Source of the DNA: Azonexaceae bacterium | GTDB taxonomy: Bacteria; Pseudomonadota; Gammaproteobacteria; Burkholderiales; Rhodocyclaceae | Direction of reading: 5' to 3' | DNA length: 8,900 nt | Assembly (NCBI GenBank): GCA_009469665.1 | Contig: SSTB01000148.1 | Span: 1-8,900 of the forward strand | Part shown: piece by piece, positions 6,200 to 8,900 of the stretch | How the letters are laid out: each line of letters begins with the position of its first letter | Numbering within the stretch: position 1 is the first letter of the stretch | Position numbers and translations under genes: made by a program | The notes under the pieces: model-generated | What the model saw: the letters and a program-made list of their open reading frames with translations, nothing else | Told to the model about the DNA's origin: nothing | The model's database searches: none

Positions 6200-7402
6200 A
6201 TGCTCACCTTCGAAGAAGCCCTCGGCAAGCTCCTCGCCGCCGCCCAGCCGGTCGCCGAGACCCGCAGCCTGCCGCTCACCGCCGCCGCCGGCCGGGTGTT
6301 GGCGGCGCCCCAGTTTTCCACCGTCGCTGCGCCGCCCCTGGATAATTCCGGCATGGACGGCTATGCGGTGAAGAGTGCGGACATCGCTACTGCCGGTACC
6401 TTCCTGCCGGTGAGCCAGCGCATCCCGGCAGGCTCCGTCGGTACGCCCTTGCAGCCGGGCACCGCCGCCCGCATTTTCACCGGTGCGCCGATCCCCGTCG
6501 GGGCCGATGCCGTGGTCATGCAGGAGTTGTGCGAGGCCGGCGACGATGGCGTGGTGGTCAATCAGGTGCCGGCGCCGGGCCAGAACATCCGCTTCGCCGG
6601 CGAGGACATCGCCGTCGGCGCCGAAATTCTCGCCGCCGGCATTCGCCTGCGGCCCCAGGACATCGCCCTGGCCGCTTCTGCCGGCCTGCCTGAACTGCCC
6701 GTCTACCGGCGCCTGCGGGTGGGCGTATTCTTCACCGGCGACGAACTGGTGCAACCCGGCGAGCCGCTGCCGCCCGGGGCCATCTACAACTCCAACCGCT
6801 ACGCCCTGCGCGCCCTTCTGGAAGGTTTGGGCTGCGAGGTTCGCGACCTCGGCCAGGTACCGGACAAGCTGGAAGCCACGCGGGATGCCCTGCGCCGGGC
6901 GGCCGCCGACAACGATCTCATCGTCACCAGCGGCGGCGTCTCGGTAGGCGAGGAAGACCACGTCAAACCGGCGGTGGAAGCGGAAGGCCGCCTCGACATG
7001 TGGAAGATCGCCATCAAGCCGGGCAAGCCCCTGGCCTTCGGCGAAGTACGGCGCGAGGGCGGCAAGGCCTGGTTCATCGGCCTGCCGGGGAATCCGGTGT
7101 CGGCCATCGTCACTTTCATGATCATGGTCCGCCCCTTTGTCCTGCGCCTGCAAGGCATCCGCGACGTGACGCCCCGGGCTTTCACTCTGCGCGCCGACTT
7201 CGACTGGAAGAAACCCGACGCCCGCGCCGAATTCCTGCGCGGCCGCATGAACGAAAACGGCAGCGTCGAACTCTATCCCAATCAGGGGGCCGGCGTCGTC
7301 ACCTCGCTTTGCTGGGGCGATGGCCTGGTCCTCAACCCGCCGGGACAACCGGTCGCCAAGGGCGATTCGGTGCGTTTCGTGCCCTTTACGGAATTGCTGT
7401 GA
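6200..7402 (+). CDS. moeA: Molybdopterin molybdenumtransferase MoeA
   Basis: This 400-residue cytosolic enzyme inserts molybdate into adenylylated molybdopterin (MPT-AMP, made by MogA/MoaB) to give active Mo-cofactor. Landmarks are PPLDNSGMDGYAVK (45-58, Asp53), the elbow segment EDIAVGAEI, GVFFTGDELVQPGE (Glu182, matching E. coli Glu188), YNSNRYAL, the substrate-binding loop TSGGVSVGEEDHVK (243-256, Asp253, matching E. coli Asp228), AIKPGKPLAFG, and GLPGNPVSAIVTF. All expected catalytic positions that I can place are intact, and the length matches the family (about 400). It follows mobB by 5 nt and its TGA overlaps the moaD ATG (TGATG), so coupled translation with moaD is likely. A molybdenum rather than tungsten role is assumed from the general family. 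Confidence 0.96.
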   Translation: MLTFEEALGKLLAAAQPVAETRSLPLTAAAGRVLAAPQFSTVAAPPLDNSGMDGYAVKSADIATAGTFLPVSQRIPAGSVGTPLQPGTAARIFTGAPIPVGADAVVMQELCEAGDDGVVVNQVPAPGQNIRFAGEDIAVGAEILAAGIRLRPQDIALAASAGLPELPVYRRLRVGVFFTGDELVQPGEPLPPGAIYNSNRYALRALLEGLGCEVRDLGQVPDKLEATRDALRRAAADNDLIVTSGGVSVGEEDHVKPAVEAEGRLDMWKIAIKPGKPLAFGEVRREGGKAWFIGLPGNPVSAIVTFMIMVRPFVLRLQGIRDVTPRAFTLRADFDWKKPDARAEFLRGRMNENGSVELYPNQGAGVVTSLCWGDGLVLNPPGQPVAKGDSVRFVPFTELL

Positions 7403-7650
7403 TGAGCGTGCAAGTGCTGTATTTCGCCGGCCTCAAGGAAGCCATAGGTTGCCCCGGGGAAAAAATCGACCTGCCCGCCGGCGTCGCCACCGTGGGCGGC
7501 CTCAAGGACTGGCTGGCCGGGCAGGGCCGGGGAGCCCTTGCCAGCGCCAAGAACCTGCGCTGCGCCGTGAATCAGGAAATGGTCGGTCCGGAGGCCGCCG
7601 TCAAGGCCGGCGACGAAGTGGCCTTTTTCCCGCCGGTGACGGGGGGCTGA
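7402..7650 (+). CDS. moaD: Molybdopterin synthase sulfur carrier subunit MoaD
   Basis: This 82-residue ubiquitin-fold protein is the small subunit of molybdopterin synthase. It ends in the diagnostic Gly-Gly (PPVTGG), which is adenylylated by MoeB and converted to a thiocarboxylate that donates sulfur to precursor Z (cPMP). The N-terminal VQVLYFAGLKEAIG strand-helix pattern and the late DEVAFFPPVTGG segment are typical, and the length is normal (about 80). The ATG at 7402 overlaps the moeA stop as TGATG, with GGA about 9 nt upstream as a weak ribosome binding site. The reading frame extends upstream, but that part lies out of frame over moeA and is not coding. The moaE gene begins one base after its stop, which suits equal production of the two subunits. 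Confidence 0.95.
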   Translation: MSVQVLYFAGLKEAIGCPGEKIDLPAGVATVGGLKDWLAGQGRGALASAKNLRCAVNQEMVGPEAAVKAGDEVAFFPPVTGG

Positions 7651-7651
7651 G

Positions 7652-8104
7652 ATGGGCATACGCGTCCAGGAAGCCGATTTCGACGTCGGCGCCGAACTCG
7701 CCACCCTGCGCGCCAACGACGCCCGAGTCGGTGCGCTGGCCAGCTTCCTCGGCCTGGTGCGGGATGTGAACGACGGCAGCAGCGTCTCGGAGATGACCCT
7801 CGAACACTACCCGGGCATGACCGAGAAAGCCCTCGAAGCCATCGTCAGCGAAGCCAAGGGCCGCTGGGACATTTACGACGCTCTGGTGATCCACCGGGTC
7901 GGCCCGCTCAAACCCTGCGATCAGATCGTCCTCGTGGCGGTGACCAGCTCCCATCGGGGCGAGGCCTTCGCCGCCTGCGAGTTCATCATGGACTACCTGA
8001 AGACCCGCGCACCCTTCTGGAAGCGGGAAGCCACGCCCGAAGGCGCCCGCTGGGTGGATGCCCGGGATGCCGACGACTCGGCGGCCGAGCGCTGGAACAA
8101 ATAA
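7652..8104 (+). CDS. moaE: Molybdopterin synthase catalytic subunit MoaE
   Basis: This 150-residue large subunit of molybdopterin synthase transfers sulfur from MoaD thiocarboxylate to cyclic pyranopterin monophosphate, forming the dithiolene of molybdopterin. The conserved residues are present: Arg37 in GLVRDVNDG, His101-Arg102 in SSHRGEAF, and the catalytic lysines Lys117 and Lys124 in DYLKTRAPFWKRE. These correspond to Arg39, His103-Arg104, Lys119 and Lys126 of the E. coli enzyme. The length matches E. coli MoaE (150). The start at 7652 is one base after the moaD stop, with a purine-rich GGGGGG run shortly upstream. It is the last gene of the plus-strand cluster. Only 19 bp separate it from the convergent asmA-like gene, and no hairpin with a T-run is visible. 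The genes moaA and moaC are absent from the window. Confidence 0.97.
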   Translation: MGIRVQEADFDVGAELATLRANDARVGALASFLGLVRDVNDGSSVSEMTLEHYPGMTEKALEAIVSEAKGRWDIYDALVIHRVGPLKPCDQIVLVAVTSSHRGEAFAACEFIMDYLKTRAPFWKREATPEGARWVDARDADDSAAERWNK

Positions 8105-8123
8105 ACGCTGGCGCGGTTGAGGG

Positions 8124-8900
8124 CTACTTCCCGAACAGCCCCTTCAGCCTGCCCTTGAGCTTTTCTTCGGCACCGGCCTTTACCTCTTCCTTTTTGGCTT
8201 CCAGCTTGGCCTTGGCGGCGTCGCCGATGAGGTCGCCGAGCTCGAGCTTGTAGGCCAGCTTGTCGAAGGGGCCGTGTAGCCTCACCGGTACCGTCAGGCC
8301 TTTGAGGTGGTCCAGATCCTTGCCTTCCTGCCCCTTGCTCGAAGCCACCACGCTCACCTTGGTCAGGTAATCCAGGCGGTCGTTGCCGATGTCAATATCG
8401 CCCTTGCCGCCCAGGCGCAGAAAAGGCGATTTCATGTCGAGATCCTCGTTGCGGGCGATGCCGTTGGCGATGCGGAAACTGGCGGTGAGTTCGGAGAAAT
8501 CGGTCTTCTCCCGGCCATCGGCATCAGCCGTGGCGCTTTGCTTGGCTCCCAGCTTGCCCTTGAGGTCGCGCAGGGTCTTGGCCAGGTTGATGCCCTTGAC
8601 GGCGCCGTCTTTGAGGACCACTGCGGCCGAACCGGCCAGGGCCTTCTTGAGGGCAGGCACCGTGTCGCCCCGGGTGGTGACGTCGAGATTGACGGTGCCC
8701 CGGCCTTCCAGCGGGTCCTTTTGCAGGGCATCCCTGAGCAGGGGCTCGATGGCCACGTTGCTCAGGGCCTGCCTGACGGCGAACTCGTTGGTGTTGGCAT
8801 TGACCCCGATGCTGCCGGCCAGGGTGCCGCCGTAGAGGGCCGCGTTGATGGGGGCCACGTCGAGACGCCCACTACGGGCGGCGATACGGGCGTCGAGCTG
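8124..8900 (-). CDS. AsmA-family envelope protein, C-terminal part (start lies beyond the window)
   Basis: The 258 visible codons are open to the window edge and belong to the C-terminal half of an AsmA-like protein. These proteins are anchored in the inner membrane, extend into the periplasm, and are implicated in outer membrane lipid transport or assembly. Recognisable family features are SGRLDVAPINAALYGG, followed by GSIGVNANTN, DPLEGRGTVNLDV, the repeated-strand segment KDGAVKGINLAKTLRDL, TDFSELTASFRIANG, DMKSPFLRLGGKGDIDI, and GLTVPVRLHGPFDKLAYKLEL. The last about 30 residues are lysine- and alanine-rich and likely helical (KAKLEAKKEEVKAGAEEK), ending GRLKGLFGK. A GTG at 8858 exists, but coding continues upstream of it through RIAARSGRLD, so it is not the start. 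The N-terminal membrane anchor is not visible. The gene converges on moaE and is functionally unrelated to it. Confidence 0.87.
   Translation of the reverse strand, partial: QLDARIAARSGRLDVAPINAALYGGTLAGSIGVNANTNEFAVRQALSNVAIEPLLRDALQKDPLEGRGTVNLDVTTRGDTVPALKKALAGSAAVVLKDGAVKGINLAKTLRDLKGKLGAKQSATADADGREKTDFSELTASFRIANGIARNEDLDMKSPFLRLGGKGDIDIGNDRLDYLTKVSVVASSKGQEGKDLDHLKGLTVPVRLHGPFDKLAYKLELGDLIGDAAKAKLEAKKEEVKAGAEEKLKGRLKGLFGK

Noticed and set aside
7000..7401. Upstream extension of the moaD frame inside moeA.
   Set aside because: It is out of frame over conserved moeA motifs. MoaD proteins are about 80 residues long, and the ATG at 7402 overlaps the moeA stop.
8105..8123. Possible bidirectional terminator between moaE and the asmA-like gene.
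   Set aside because: The 19 bp show no stem with flanking A/T runs.

Overview
The window is high-GC chromosomal DNA from a proteobacterium, most likely a betaproteobacterium of the Rhodocyclales type. This rests on gene content and protein style only, since no rRNA or other phylogenetic marker is present. It holds ten protein genes packed tightly on both strands. Two are cut by the window edges: folE2 at the left and an asmA-like gene at the right. I see no RNA genes, insertion sequences, CRISPR arrays or prophage remains.

Left module (1-2323). A minus-strand pair, an exported cysteine glutathione peroxidase followed by the type 2 GTP cyclohydrolase folE2, diverges from a plus-strand MerR-family regulator with a C-terminal cobalamin-binding domain (CarH/LitR type). 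The 102-bp region between gpx and the regulator is rich in signals. It has two perfect inverted repeats that are reverse complements of each other, overlapping divergent sigma-70-like promoters, and a run of three TGT-centred direct repeats at exactly 11-bp pitch over the gpx -35 element. The simplest reading is an autoregulated, light- or B12-responsive switch driving peroxide defence and pterin/folate synthesis.

Right module (2477-8104). Six plus-strand genes form one probable transcription unit with overlapping or nearly touching ends. In order they are a DinG/YoaA-like iron-sulfur DNA helicase, an uncharacterised ATP-grasp-like enzyme whose motif order looks circularly permuted (as in eukaryotic glutathione synthetase), mobB, moeA, moaD and moaE. 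The last four belong to molybdenum cofactor synthesis: MoaD and MoaE form molybdopterin synthase, MoeA inserts molybdate, and MobB is the GTP-binding accessory protein for the guanine dinucleotide cofactor. The ATP-grasp protein has no assigned function here and is the best candidate for undescribed biochemistry.

Right edge (8124-8900). A convergent gene encodes the C-terminal part of an AsmA-family envelope protein, separated from moaE by 19 bp with no obvious terminator.
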